From assembly GCA_025355915.1 (NCBI GenBank), contig JANXYT010000344.1:1-5021 (forward strand): a DNA stretch of 5,021 nt, read 5' to 3'. Positions 1 to 5,021 of the stretch are shown here, one piece after another. The DNA is from Holophagaceae bacterium. GTDB taxonomy: Bacteria; Acidobacteriota; Holophagae; Holophagales; Holophagaceae. Below the pieces are notes generated by a model, which did no database searches, was not told where the DNA came from, and saw only the letters and a program-made list of their open reading frames with translations. A program made the translations under genes and the position numbers. Positions within the stretch are counted from its first letter, which is position 1; each line of letters starts with the position of its first letter.

Positions 1-1015
1 GGGCCAGGCGCCAATTGAGCTGCACACCGGCTTCGAGGTCGGCCAGGGTCAGGTGCTCGTCCAGCGTGTGCGCCACAGTGATGCTGCCAGGCCCCGCCAG
101 CACCACGGTGCGGTCCGGCACCAGGGCCCGCAGGGCCGGCGCATCGGATCCGAAGGGCATGGCCGCGTGCTCGAAGCCAGGGATCGAGGGGTAGAGATCC
201 GCGGGTTCATCCAGCCGGAGTTCCACCGCACCTTCCGGCGGCGCCAACCGCCGCACCTCGTCGAGGAAGGCGCTGCCTGGCACCACACGGGCCATCAGGT
301 GGGCCTCGGCCGCTGCGGGCACGGAATTGAGCGCTTCACCCGCGTTCAGGAGGCCCAGGTTCCACAGTTCCGGGCCGAGCTGCGGGTCCACCGGGCGCGG
401 CTGCAGCCGCAGGCGTTGGAGCCAGTCCAGCAGGGGCCAGGTGGCGTTTTGTCCCAGCTCGGGACTGCCGCTATGGGCCGCGCGACCCATGCACTGAAGG
501 TGGAGGTGCTGCACGCCACGCTGGCCCGTGGCCAGCTTCAGCTCCGTGGGCTCGCCATTGATGAGCACCTTCAGCTCCTGGAAGTGGTCCGCCAGGCCCA
601 GGGCGGCGGCGGCCCCGGCGCTGTCGGTTTCCTCGCCCACCACGCCCAGCCAGGCCAGACCCTCGCGGCCCTCCTCCAGAAGCATCCTCACCGCGGCCAG
701 CTGCGCCACCAGCTGCCCCTTGGCATCGCAGGCGCCGCGGCCATGCAATACCTCGCCCTCCATACGGGGATGGAAGTACGGCGGCACCGTGTCCAGATGA
801 GTGGAGAAGAGCACCCGCGGCCGCCCCCACAGGGCCAACACGTTGGTGCGCCCTGGGGCCACGGGTTGTTCCACCACGGTGGCGCCGAGTTCTCGCAGAA
901 GGGCCCGCAGCGCAGGCAGGCCGGCGTCCTCCCGGCCCGAGCTGGTCTCCACCGCGCACAGCGCCATCAGGCGGGCGGTGAGCCAGCGTCGGAAATCTGC
1001 GGGGGATGCGTTCAT
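1..1015 (-). CDS. M20-family metallo-deacylase (ArgE/LysK/DapE type), C-terminus cut by window edge
   Basis: Translating the minus strand from ATG at 1013-1015 gives 338 codons without a stop, running off the left edge. A two-metal M20 amidohydrolase is evident: HLD (H73, D75), GRGACDAKG (D97 bridging ligand), GEET (E128 general base, E129 ligand), NGEPT (E155 ligand), AAHSG in the dimerisation (lid) domain (H181), and a late AHTLDE (H316 ligand). All expected catalytic residues are present, and only roughly the last 10-40 residues should be missing. The family removes acyl groups from amino-acid amines: ArgE from N-acetylornithine, DapE from N-succinyl-diaminopimelate, LysK from LysW-bound lysine. 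The GEPTELKLATGQRG and GPGSITVAHT motifs look closer to ArgE/LysK than to classical DapE. The lysine riboswitch directly upstream argues for a lysine/diaminopimelate role. A Shine-Dalgarno GAGG (1021-1024) sits 5 nt before the ATG. Fold and chemistry are secure; the exact substrate is inferred. Confidence 0.93.
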   Translation of the reverse strand, partial: MNASPADFRRWLTARLMALCAVETSSGREDAGLPALRALLRELGATVVEQPVAPGRTNVLALWGRPRVLFSTHLDTVPPYFHPRMEGEVLHGRGACDAKGQLVAQLAAVRMLLEEGREGLAWLGVVGEETDSAGAAAALGLADHFQELKVLINGEPTELKLATGQRGVQHLHLQCMGRAAHSGSPELGQNATWPLLDWLQRLRLQPRPVDPQLGPELWNLGLLNAGEALNSVPAAAEAHLMARVVPGSAFLDEVRRLAPPEGAVELRLDEPADLYPSIPGFEHAAMPFGSDAPALRALVPDRTVVLAGPGSITVAHTLDEHLTLADLEAGVQLNWRLA

Positions 1016-1076
1016 GGAAACCTCGGCGTGCCGACGGTGCCCTCAGGAACGCGGTGGGAAGTCTCCCGCCGCTGCG
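1016..1076 (-). promoter_or_regulatory. Expression platform of the lysine riboswitch and M20 ribosome binding site
   Basis: Between the aptamer and the ATG there is a strong hairpin at 1051-1072 (GCGG/CCGC and GGGA/TCCC around a C-A mismatch, loop GACT). It is not followed by a T-run on the minus strand, so it does not look like a classical intrinsic terminator. A second small hairpin at 1023-1034 (TCGG-CACG-CCGA) covers the first two bases of the GAGG Shine-Dalgarno (1024-1021). This arrangement suggests control of translation initiation, possibly with Rho-dependent effects. The switch mechanism is inferred, while the pairings are seen. Confidence 0.5.
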
Positions 1077-1250
1077 CCTCAGGCCCTCCGTACCGGGTGA
1101 CCGGCACGACAGCCGCCGGGCTTTCGCCTCGTCGTCCAGGGGCCGCGTTGATGATCCGCGCTCCCTTCGGCGATCCGCCCCTTTCCCGCCGGGTCATCGG
1201 GTTCATCGCCCTCGCCGCCAGTACTGATGGGGACCGCGCCTCCATCGGAA
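1077..1250 (-). ncRNA. Lysine riboswitch (L box) aptamer
   Basis: Reading the minus strand, the order of conserved segments matches my memory of the B. subtilis lysC leader: ATGGAGGCGCGG, then AGTA (1225-1222), GAAAGGGG, CGCCGAAG, GGCTGTC and GGAGGG. Helices can be drawn by hand. P2 has GGCG (1240-1237) with CGCC (1172-1169) and CCCC (1232-1229) with GGGG (1181-1178). A kink-turn follows with a GGG/CCC stem and a GAU-GA bulge. P3 is AGGG/CCCT plus CGCG/CGCG. P4 is GGC-GAAA-GCC (1128-1119). P5 is a perfect 8-bp stem (1108-1101 with 1096-1089, one G-U pair). The P2 loop contains GATGA (1207-1203) and the P3 loop TCATC (1154-1150), an exact complement, as expected for the known P2-P3 kissing loops. 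P1 is weak: CC/GG and GG/CC flanking G-A and U-U mismatches. Its length of about 174 nt is normal. It lies 62 nt upstream of the M20 start and should lower that gene's expression when lysine is abundant. Confidence 0.92.
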
Positions 1251-1299
1251 GCTCCACCTTCCCATGGCTGGGGGTTCTCGCGCAACTCTGCCCGCGCGT

Positions 1300-1902
1300 T
1301 CAGGGCCGCCGGGGTCCCTTGGCCGGAACGAGCGCATCCGCCAGGCGCCTCACGTAGCCACTCAGATCCGTCACGGCCGCCACGGCCGCAGGCGTGGTGC
1401 GGAGCAACTGGAAGTAGCCCGCGTAGGCCGCGAAGGCCAGCAGGGCCCGCTCCCGCGCCTCCTTTTCCGAAAGCCCCAGCGCCTGGAAGGCCTCGATGCC
1501 GAAGGCGAGGCGACGCTCGGTGGCGCGCTGGAGGTAGGGCTGCACCCGCGGATCCTGGCTGGACACGGCCACTGCGGCCGAAAAGGTGCCATTCTCCACA
1601 TCCTCAAAGGCCGCGAAGAGCAGGACCCGCAGGCGCCGCCGAGGGTCCTGGATGCCTGCGTACCGGCTGACCACGTCCACACTCTGATCCTGCTCCCAAG
1701 CTTCCAGGGCCGCGTGGACCAGCTCGTCCCGGTTCTTGAAGTGCCAATAGAAGCTGCCCTTGGTGACACCCAGGGCCACCGCCAAGGGTTCCACGGCCAC
1801 CGCCTGAACCCCCTCCCGCGCGATCAGGTTCGTGGCGGCCTGCACCCAGGCCTCCCTCGAAAGGGGGGCAACGACTCGGGCCTTCTTCTTCGGGTCGGAC
1901 AC
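1300..1902 (-). CDS. TetR/AcrR-family transcriptional repressor
   Basis: The protein has 200 residues, the usual TetR-family length. The N-terminal DNA-binding domain spans about residues 15-60, with the helix-turn-helix at about 36-56 (LAVALGVTKGSFYWHFKN), which carries the family's typical G-V-x-K-G-S-x-Y-x-H-F pattern. The rest is a helical ligand/dimer domain of unrecognised specificity. The start is GTG at 1902, preceded by AAGG (1911-1908) with a 5-nt spacer; no in-frame ATG gives a better start. A lysine-rich N-terminal arm (KKK, residues 5-7) precedes the domain, as in many TetR proteins. The gene is divergent from thiG and ends about 50 bp upstream of the lysine riboswitch. A palindromic operator candidate lies 32 bp upstream of the start, so autoregulation is likely. 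No efflux pump or enzyme typical of a TetR target lies next to it in this window, so its effector and regulon cannot be assigned. Confidence 0.93.
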   Translation of the reverse strand: MSDPKKKARVVAPLSREAWVQAATNLIAREGVQAVAVEPLAVALGVTKGSFYWHFKNRDELVHAALEAWEQDQSVDVVSRYAGIQDPRRRLRVLLFAAFEDVENGTFSAAVAVSSQDPRVQPYLQRATERRLAFGIEAFQALGLSEKEARERALLAFAAYAGYFQLLRTTPAAVAAVTDLSGYVRRLADALVPAKGPRRP

Positions 1903-1933
1903 GGCGGCCTTGGTGGGTGACTCCCTCAGTTTA

Positions 1934-1951
1934 CCATACTGTTCCGTATGG
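1934..1951. promoter_or_regulatory. Palindromic operator candidate for the adjacent TetR repressor
   Basis: An 18-bp inverted repeat has perfect 6-bp arms, CCATAC (1934-1939) and GTATGG (1946-1951), around a 6-bp centre. Its size and ATAC/GTAT core resemble many TetR-family operators. It lies 32 bp before the repressor's GTG and about 110 bp before thiG. On the minus strand it overlaps or abuts -10-like hexamers (TATGGT at 1938-1933, TAAACT at 1933-1928), although no good -35 is visible. Binding by this TetR protein is inferred from proximity. Confidence 0.6.
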
Positions 1952-2047
1952 CGGTTCTACCCAGGTGGATACCACCAGGGACCCCAGGCAACCCCGGCTC
2001 GCCCTCCCCGGCAGCGAGCTTGAAGACCCCCGCAAGGCTACACTGGG

Positions 2048-2057
2048 GCTCCGGAGC
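2048..2057 (+). promoter_or_regulatory. Self-complementary decamer covering the thiG Shine-Dalgarno
   Basis: GCTCCGGAGC is a perfect 10-bp palindrome that contains the whole GGAG ribosome-binding core (2053-2056), 4 nt before the thiG ATG. An intramolecular hairpin would have almost no loop, so it would need to open at the centre. It could be chance, since CTCC/GGAG pairs are frequent in GC-rich DNA. I see no longer leader structure around it. Confidence 0.3.
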
Positions 2058-2061
2058 GCCC

Positions 2062-2838
2062 ATGTCCCTCGTCATCGCCGGCAAAAGCTTCAACAACCGC
2101 CTCGTCCTCGGCACGGGCAAATACAAGGATTTCGCCACCATGCAGGCCTGCTACCGGGCCGCGCGGGTGGAGATGGTCACCCTGGCCGTGCGCCGCTTCG
2201 ATCTGGGTGCCAAGGGCGAAGACAACATCTTGAACTGGATCCCCAAGGACATCGCCCTGCTGCCCAACACCGCCGGCTGCTACATCCGGGAGGACGCCCT
2301 GCGGGTGGCCCGCCTGGCCCGCGAGGCCCTGCAGACGAATTGGGTGAAGCTGGAGGTCATCGGCGACGCCAAGAGCCTGTACCCCGACAACGAGGAGACG
2401 CTGGAAGCCGCGAAGATCCTCGTGAAGGAAGGCTTCATCGTGCTGCCCTACGTGAACGCCGACCCCATCCTTGCCAAGAAACTCTGCGACGCGGGCTGCG
2501 CCGCCATCATGCCCCTGGGCAGCGCCATCGGCTCGGGCCTCGGCGTGCAGAACCCCATGACCCTGCTGCTCATCAAGGAAGTCGTCGAGGCCTACAAGCT
2601 GCCCATGATCGTGGATGCGGGCGTGGGCACGGCTTCCGACGCCGCCCTGGCCATGGAGCTGGGGGCCGATGGTGTGCTGCTCAACACGGCCGTGGCCGAG
2701 GCCGGCGAGCCCACCAAGATGGCCCAGGCCATGGATTTCGCCGTGCAGGCGGGGCGGCTGGCTTTTGAAAGTGGCCGCATGCCGAGGCGCCTCTATGCCA
2801 GCGCCAGCAGCCCGCTTTCCGGCGTCATCGGGAAATAG
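2062..2838 (+). CDS. thiG: Thiazole synthase ThiG
   Basis: ThiG builds the thiazole phosphate moiety of thiamine from 1-deoxy-D-xylulose 5-phosphate, dehydroglycine or glycine-derived imine, and sulfur carried on ThiS thiocarboxylate, in the cytoplasm. The 258-residue protein matches family length and reads as a complete (beta/alpha)8 barrel. It has LVLGTGKY near the N-terminus, the Schiff-base lysine K96 in [16 protein letters not shown] (130-135), the phosphate-binding PLGSAIGSG (151-159), and [15 protein letters not shown] (181-195). The ATG at 2062 was chosen because it has GGAG (2053-2056) 5 nt upstream and starts directly at the family's N-terminus; the frame stays open back to 1948 but that part is proline-rich and not ThiG-like. 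No thiS, thiH, thiO, thiF or thiC lies in the window, so it is an isolated thi gene here. I see no TPP riboswitch motif and no convincing sigma-70 promoter in 1952-2061. PLGSAIGSG has Ala where many ThiG proteins have Pro, a minor variant. Confidence 0.97.
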   Translation: MSLVIAGKSFNNRLVLGTGKYKDFATMQACYRAARVEMVTLAVRRFDLGAKGEDNILNWIPKDIALLPNTAGCYIREDALRVARLAREALQTNWVKLEVIGDAKSLYPDNEETLEAAKILVKEGFIVLPYVNADPILAKKLCDAGCAAIMPLGSAIGSGLGVQNPMTLLLIKEVVEAYKLPMIVDAGVGTASDAALAMELGADGVLLNTAVAEAGEPTKMAQAMDFAVQAGRLAFESGRMPRRLYASASSPLSGVIGK

Positions 2839-2839
2839 A

Positions 2840-2871
2840 CCTGCCACGGGCGATGGCCGTCGAAAGGCAGG
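2840..2871 (+). terminator. Stem-loop after thiG, weak terminator candidate
   Basis: Just after the thiG stop, CCTGCC-ACGG (2840-2849) pairs with CCGT (2857-2860) and GGCAGG (2866-2871), giving 10 bp interrupted by a 5-nt bulge (CGAAA, 2861-2865) and closed by a 7-nt loop. No T-run follows, so intrinsic termination is uncertain; it may act as a 3'-end stabiliser or be incidental. Confidence 0.35.
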
Positions 2872-2888
2872 CCTCGGAGGGTCCATTC

Positions 2889-2918
2889 ATCTGTGTCCAT
2901 CCGTGTGTATCTGTGGCT
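2889..2918. repeat. Three 10-bp tandem units of the ATCTGTG type, ending at the yceH start
   Basis: Three head-to-tail decamers are visible: ATCTGTGTCC (2889-2898), ATCCGTGTGT (2899-2908) and ATCTGTGGCT (2909-2918), followed by AA and the yceH ATG. The composition (T/G-rich, few C+G runs) differs sharply from the surrounding DNA. From memory, very similar strings, on the opposite strand of the form CCACAGATnnACACAGATG, occur as dispersed intergenic repeats in many unrelated bacterial genomes and are often mis-called as short peptides. That identification is recollection, not a search. The unit fills the place where a Shine-Dalgarno would be expected for yceH. Confidence 0.7.
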
Positions 2919-2920
2919 AA

Positions 2921-3553
2921 ATGCCTTCCATGACCGACCTCGCCCCCCTGGAATGCCGCGTCCTGGGCTGTCTCCTGGAAAAACAGCTCAGCACGCCGGA
3001 CGTCTATCCCCTGTCCATGAACACCCTGGTGAATGCCTGCAACCAGTCCAGCAACCGCGATCCCGTGGTTTCGGTGCCCGAGCCCGAGGTCCAGGAAGCC
3101 GTGGCGGCGCTGCTCACCCGCGGCCTGGCGGAGCATTGGCCCGGTCGCGTGCTGAAAGTCGCCCACACCGCCAAACCCACCTGGAACCTATCGGTGCAGG
3201 AAGCCGCGCTGCTGGCAGAGCTTTTGTTGCGCGGCCCGCAAACCCCGGGCGAGCTCCGCACCAACACCCGGCGCATGTATGCCTTCCCCGATCTCGATGA
3301 GGTGGAGGCTTGCCTGGCCGTGTTGATGGACGCCGAACCGCCCCTGGTGGTCCGGCTGACCCGCGCGCCGGGTGCGCGCGAAGCCCGGGTGGCCCACCTG
3401 TTGTCGGGGCCGGTGGAGGCCTCCACGACTCCTCCGGAACCCGCTGCTTCTCGGCCCGGACGCCTCGATCAGCTGGAGGCCGAGATCGCCTCCCTCCGCG
3501 AGGAACTCGCGGAGCTAAGGGCCGCCTTCGACGCGTTCAGGGCCCAGTTCTGA
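2921..3553 (+). CDS. yceH: YceH family protein (DUF480)
   Basis: The 210-residue product aligns along nearly all its length with my memory of E. coli YceH (about 215 residues). It has LECRVLGCLLEKQ (10-22), YPLSMNTLVNACNQ (29-42) followed by SNRDPV, LLLRGPQTPGELR (101-113), RMYAF (118-122), VVRLTR (143-148), and a C-terminal coiled coil (about 181-208, LDQLEAEIASLREELAEL). The first two blocks look like tandem winged-helix domains, suggesting a nucleic-acid-binding or regulatory role, but the function is not established. An in-frame TAA (2918-2920) directly precedes the ATG, so the gene cannot start further upstream. A second ATG at 2930 (MTDLAPLECR) is equally close to the family N-terminus. 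Neither has a Shine-Dalgarno, because the 10-bp tandem repeat occupies that position. A Pro/Ser/Thr-rich linker (about 165-179) joins the domain core to the coiled coil. It is convergent with the barstar gene. Confidence 0.93.
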   Translation: MPSMTDLAPLECRVLGCLLEKQLSTPDVYPLSMNTLVNACNQSSNRDPVVSVPEPEVQEAVAALLTRGLAEHWPGRVLKVAHTAKPTWNLSVQEAALLAELLLRGPQTPGELRTNTRRMYAFPDLDEVEACLAVLMDAEPPLVVRLTRAPGAREARVAHLLSGPVEASTTPPEPAASRPGRLDQLEAEIASLREELAELRAAFDAFRAQF

Positions 3554-3623
3554 GGTCCCAAGCCGAGGTCAGCGCCCCCTTCTACCTCGCGTTCGCTGGG
3601 AAGGACGCCGCCGCATTGACCGC
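3554..3623. other. Convergent gap between yceH and barstar gene
   Basis: This 70-bp gap separates two convergent stops. It contains CGAGGT (3564-3569) and ACCTCG (3584-3589), a 6-bp inverted repeat with a 14-nt loop, and other short alternative pairings, but no T-run on either strand. A bidirectional terminator would be expected here, yet none of the hairpins is convincing. Confidence 0.35.
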
Positions 3624-4085
3624 CTACCGGGCCAACGGATCCGTCCGCTCATCCAAGTCCACCCCCATCGCCCGCAACCCCTGGACGAGGGTTTCGTAGC
3701 GATCGGGTTCCGCCTGAAGGACCAGCCGGAAGGGCTTGGGGGCCAGGTCCCCCAGAACCTCGCGCAAGACCGCCAGCAGGGTTTCGGCCTCGGTGGGCGC
3801 GGCCTCTTGCAGCAACTGGTCCGCCTCCAGCACCAGGAAGGTGCCGCCTTGGGGCAAATCGGACAGCGCATCCCGCAGGGCGTCCCAGGTGCCGCCGAAA
3901 TGGGGCGGGAACTGCGCGGCGGCGGCCCATTCATCCATCAGGCCCTGGCGGGTCCGCATGCGGGATCCCCGCAACCACCACAGGGCCGCATGACCGGTGG
4001 CAGCGTCCACCAGCGCATCCGCAGACCCGCGCCACGGACGAATCAGTGGACCGCCAGATAGGGGGAGGAAGGCCGAGTCCGTCAT
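3624..4085 (-). CDS. Barstar-like ribonuclease inhibitor
   Basis: The 153-residue product contains the barstar signature [13 protein letters not shown] (62-74), aligning with the YYGxNxDALWDCL helix of Bacillus barstar; D68 and D72 correspond to barstar D35 and D39, which occupy the barnase active site. The C-terminal half (about 80-145) has the alternating strand/helix pattern of the fold ([21 protein letters not shown]). It is longer than classic barstar (about 90 residues), with roughly 50 extra N-terminal residues before the signature helix. The ATG at 4083-4085 overlaps the stop of the upstream ribonuclease gene in an ATGA junction, with only a weak GAAG nearby, so translation is probably coupled. 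The reading frame stays open further upstream, but that part lies over the ribonuclease gene and has no coding character. There is no signal peptide, so it should stay in the cytoplasm and protect the producer from its own ribonuclease before export. Partner specificity is inferred from the gene pairing. Confidence 0.9.
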   Translation of the reverse strand: MTDSAFLPLSGGPLIRPWRGSADALVDAATGHAALWWLRGSRMRTRQGLMDEWAAAAQFPPHFGGTWDALRDALSDLPQGGTFLVLEADQLLQEAAPTEAETLLAVLREVLGDLAPKPFRLVLQAEPDRYETLVQGLRAMGVDLDERTDPLAR

Positions 4086-4498
4086 TGGGCTTCGACGAAG
4101 GTGCGGTAGTGATCGGCGGAGTACCAGGCCCGGCCGTCGCTGCCGGTGACCAGGCGTTCGGCGCCGCGGCTGCGGCCCTCGGCCTTGGGACGCACATCCC
4201 ACTCGCGGTACTCGATGCGTTTCCGGCGCGCGTCGTAGCGGGGCAGCAGTCCTTCGTAGTTCCCGAAAACCCGCCCCCCCACATGGCCCGGCGGTGCGTA
4301 GCCGTGCTGGCGGATATAACGGAGGGTTTCCCGGGCGTGAACCGGAATCGGATCCTGGGGGGCAACCTGCACCTGCGCCTGGGCGGGCGCCGGGGGAGGC
4401 GCGACGGGCCCGGGCCCGCAGGTGGCCAGCGAGAGGAGGGCACCCAGGCAGACCAAGCCGGCCACCAGGTGCGCCCGAATTCTTCGCCAGTGGGTCAT
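4082..4498 (-). CDS. Exported guanyl-specific ribonuclease (barnase/RNase Sa/T1 superfamily)
   Basis: The 138-residue product cleaves RNA by the N1/T1 mechanism. Residues 1-27 form a signal peptide (RRIR, a hydrophobic stretch, then LATC). The cysteine at 27 could be a lipidation site, although Thr at -1 is unusual for a lipobox. A Pro/Ala/Gln linker (about 28-50) precedes the catalytic domain (about 51-138). By comparison with Streptomyces RNase Sa, FGNYEGLLP (78-86) is the guanine-recognition loop with E82 in the role of Sa E41. E99 (REWDV) is the general base, R111 and R115 (RSRGAERLV) bind phosphate, and H130 (ADHYRTF) is the general acid. All catalytic residues are present, so it should be active. 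The ATG at 4496-4498 has GGAG (4507-4504) 5 nt upstream. It is followed by its barstar-like inhibitor with a 4-bp overlap and preceded by a transporter gene 33 bp away. Likely roles are extracellular RNA scavenging or antagonism of competitors. Confidence 0.93.
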   Translation of the reverse strand: MTHWRRIRAHLVAGLVCLGALLSLATCGPGPVAPPPAPAQAQVQVAPQDPIPVHARETLRYIRQHGYAPPGHVGGRVFGNYEGLLPRYDARRKRIEYREWDVRPKAEGRSRGAERLVTGSDGRAWYSADHYRTFVEAQ

Positions 4499-4531
4499 GC
4501 CTGCTCCAGGAAGATGGACCGGAGTGTATCG

Positions 4532-5021
4532 CTACCCGGGTTGGTTCGCGGTGGTGATGGTTTCGAGGCCCTTGGCGTTGGGCCCTGTTTCCGCACGACG
4601 CAGCAGGTAGGCAAAGAAGAACCCGAAGAGGCCCAGGCTGCTGAAGATCCACATCCCCAGCCGGTAGCCCCCGGGATTCATGGCACTGGCGGCGGAGTGA
4701 TCGTTGGCCCAACCGATGAGGAAGTTGAATCCCGCCAGGCCCACGTTCTGGATGAGCGTCATCAGGCCGTAGGCCGTGCCCAATTTCGCCTCGGGCACCA
4801 GGTAGGCCACCGAAGGCCACATGACCGCGGGGATGAGGCTGAAGGCGATGCCCATCATGGCCATGGGCAGATAGAGGCTCACGTGGGTGTAGGCCATGAG
4901 CAGATACACCGGGATCAGCAACAGGCTGCCCAGCATCATGAAGAGCGCCCGTTTGCCCACCCGATCCACCATCAGGCCGAACAGCGGGGTGCCCACCATG
5001 GCGAAGAGGGTGAGCATGGAC
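4532..5021 (-). CDS. MFS transporter, C-terminal part, MFSD1-like (partial)
   Basis: The frame is open from the right edge and ends at TAG (4534-4532), giving about 162 residues of the C-terminal half of a major facilitator. A motif-A loop GLMVDRVGKR lies near the visible N-terminus, followed by four to five hydrophobic segments (around ALFMMLGSLLLIPVYLLMAY, LYLPMAMMGIAFSLIPAVMW, TAYGLMTLIQNVGLAGFNFL and LGMWIFSSLGLFGFFFAYLL). The stretch WPSVAYLVPEAKLGTAYG resembles the MFSD1 branch as I remember it, whose animal member moves dipeptides out of lysosomes; substrate here is inference only. An internal ATG at 5015-5017 is not the real start, because the motif-A position shows that the N-terminal half lies beyond the edge. 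Only 33 bp separate it from the ribonuclease gene downstream, so the three minus-strand genes may form one transcript. Confidence 0.88.
   Translation of the reverse strand, partial: SMLTLFAMVGTPLFGLMVDRVGKRALFMMLGSLLLIPVYLLMAYTHVSLYLPMAMMGIAFSLIPAVMWPSVAYLVPEAKLGTAYGLMTLIQNVGLAGFNFLIGWANDHSAASAMNPGGYRLGMWIFSSLGLFGFFFAYLLRRAETGPNAKGLETITTANQPG

Noticed and set aside
53..1357. Long plus-strand open frame of 434 codons
   Set aside because: It is antisense to the M20 gene and the lysine riboswitch, shows no family motif, and is rich in His/Gln/Gly/Arg as expected from the complement of GC-rich codons.
1261..1920. Plus-strand frames across the TetR gene
   Set aside because: They are antisense to a clear TetR protein with an intact helix-turn-helix.
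2020..2044. Promoter for thiG with TTGAAG (2020-2025) and TACACT (2039-2044)
   Set aside because: The spacer is only 13 bp and each hexamer is a partial match, so it is not supportable as a sigma-70 promoter.
1948..2061. Possible thiG N-terminal extension or fused ThiS
   Set aside because: The translated stretch is Pro/Ser/Gly-rich, lacks the ThiS C-terminal Gly-Gly, and the 2062 start has its own Shine-Dalgarno.
1917..2886. Long open frames of about 280 codons on both strands across thiG
   Set aside because: Both are shadows of thiG, which has catalytic residues, family length and an RBS; the shadows show no recognisable protein features.
2855..2920. Minus-strand peptide reading through the tandem repeat (containing HGWTQMNG)
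   Set aside because: This is a translation of the repeat itself; similar peptides are common spurious calls from this repeat type.
4086..4820. Upstream extension of the barstar frame to an ATG at 4820
   Set aside because: The extension runs out of frame over the ribonuclease and transporter genes, has low-complexity Arg/Gly/Pro composition, and the ATGA junction at 4082-4085 is a natural start.

Overview
The window is GC-rich throughout, with dense bacterial genes on both strands and no phage, IS, CRISPR, rRNA or tRNA genes. The composition and set of protein families fit a high-GC Gram-negative bacterium. I lean towards an Acidobacteriota member of the Holophaga/Geothrix type, but that is an impression from family resemblance and not a proven placement.

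Layout: (1) 1-1015, minus strand, an M20-family metallo-deacylase of the ArgE/LysK/DapE type, cut by the left edge. (2) 1016-1250, its leader, which holds a well-formed lysine riboswitch (L box) and a short expression platform. This is the most informative element in the window because it assigns the M20 enzyme to lysine/diaminopimelate metabolism. (3) 1300-1902, minus strand, a TetR-family repressor with a palindromic operator candidate just upstream (1934-1951). (4) 2062-2838, plus strand, thiG (thiazole synthase), divergent from the repressor. (5) 2889-2918, three 10-bp tandem units ending 2 bp before the next start codon, then yceH (DUF480) on the plus strand at 2921-3553. (6) 3624-5021, minus strand, three genes read right to left: the C-terminal half of an MFS transporter, 33 bp, an exported ribonuclease of the barnase/RNase Sa family, and a barstar-like inhibitor whose ATG overlaps the ribonuclease stop by 4 bp.

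How the parts work together: the riboswitch and M20 gene form a lysine-sensing biosynthetic unit. The ribonuclease and barstar form a coupled toxin/inhibitor pair, probably co-transcribed with the transporter. thiG and yceH are single housekeeping-type genes on the plus strand; yceH and the barstar gene converge across a 70-bp gap. No stretch longer than 300 bp lacks a gene. The largest gap (1016-1299) is mostly occupied by the riboswitch.
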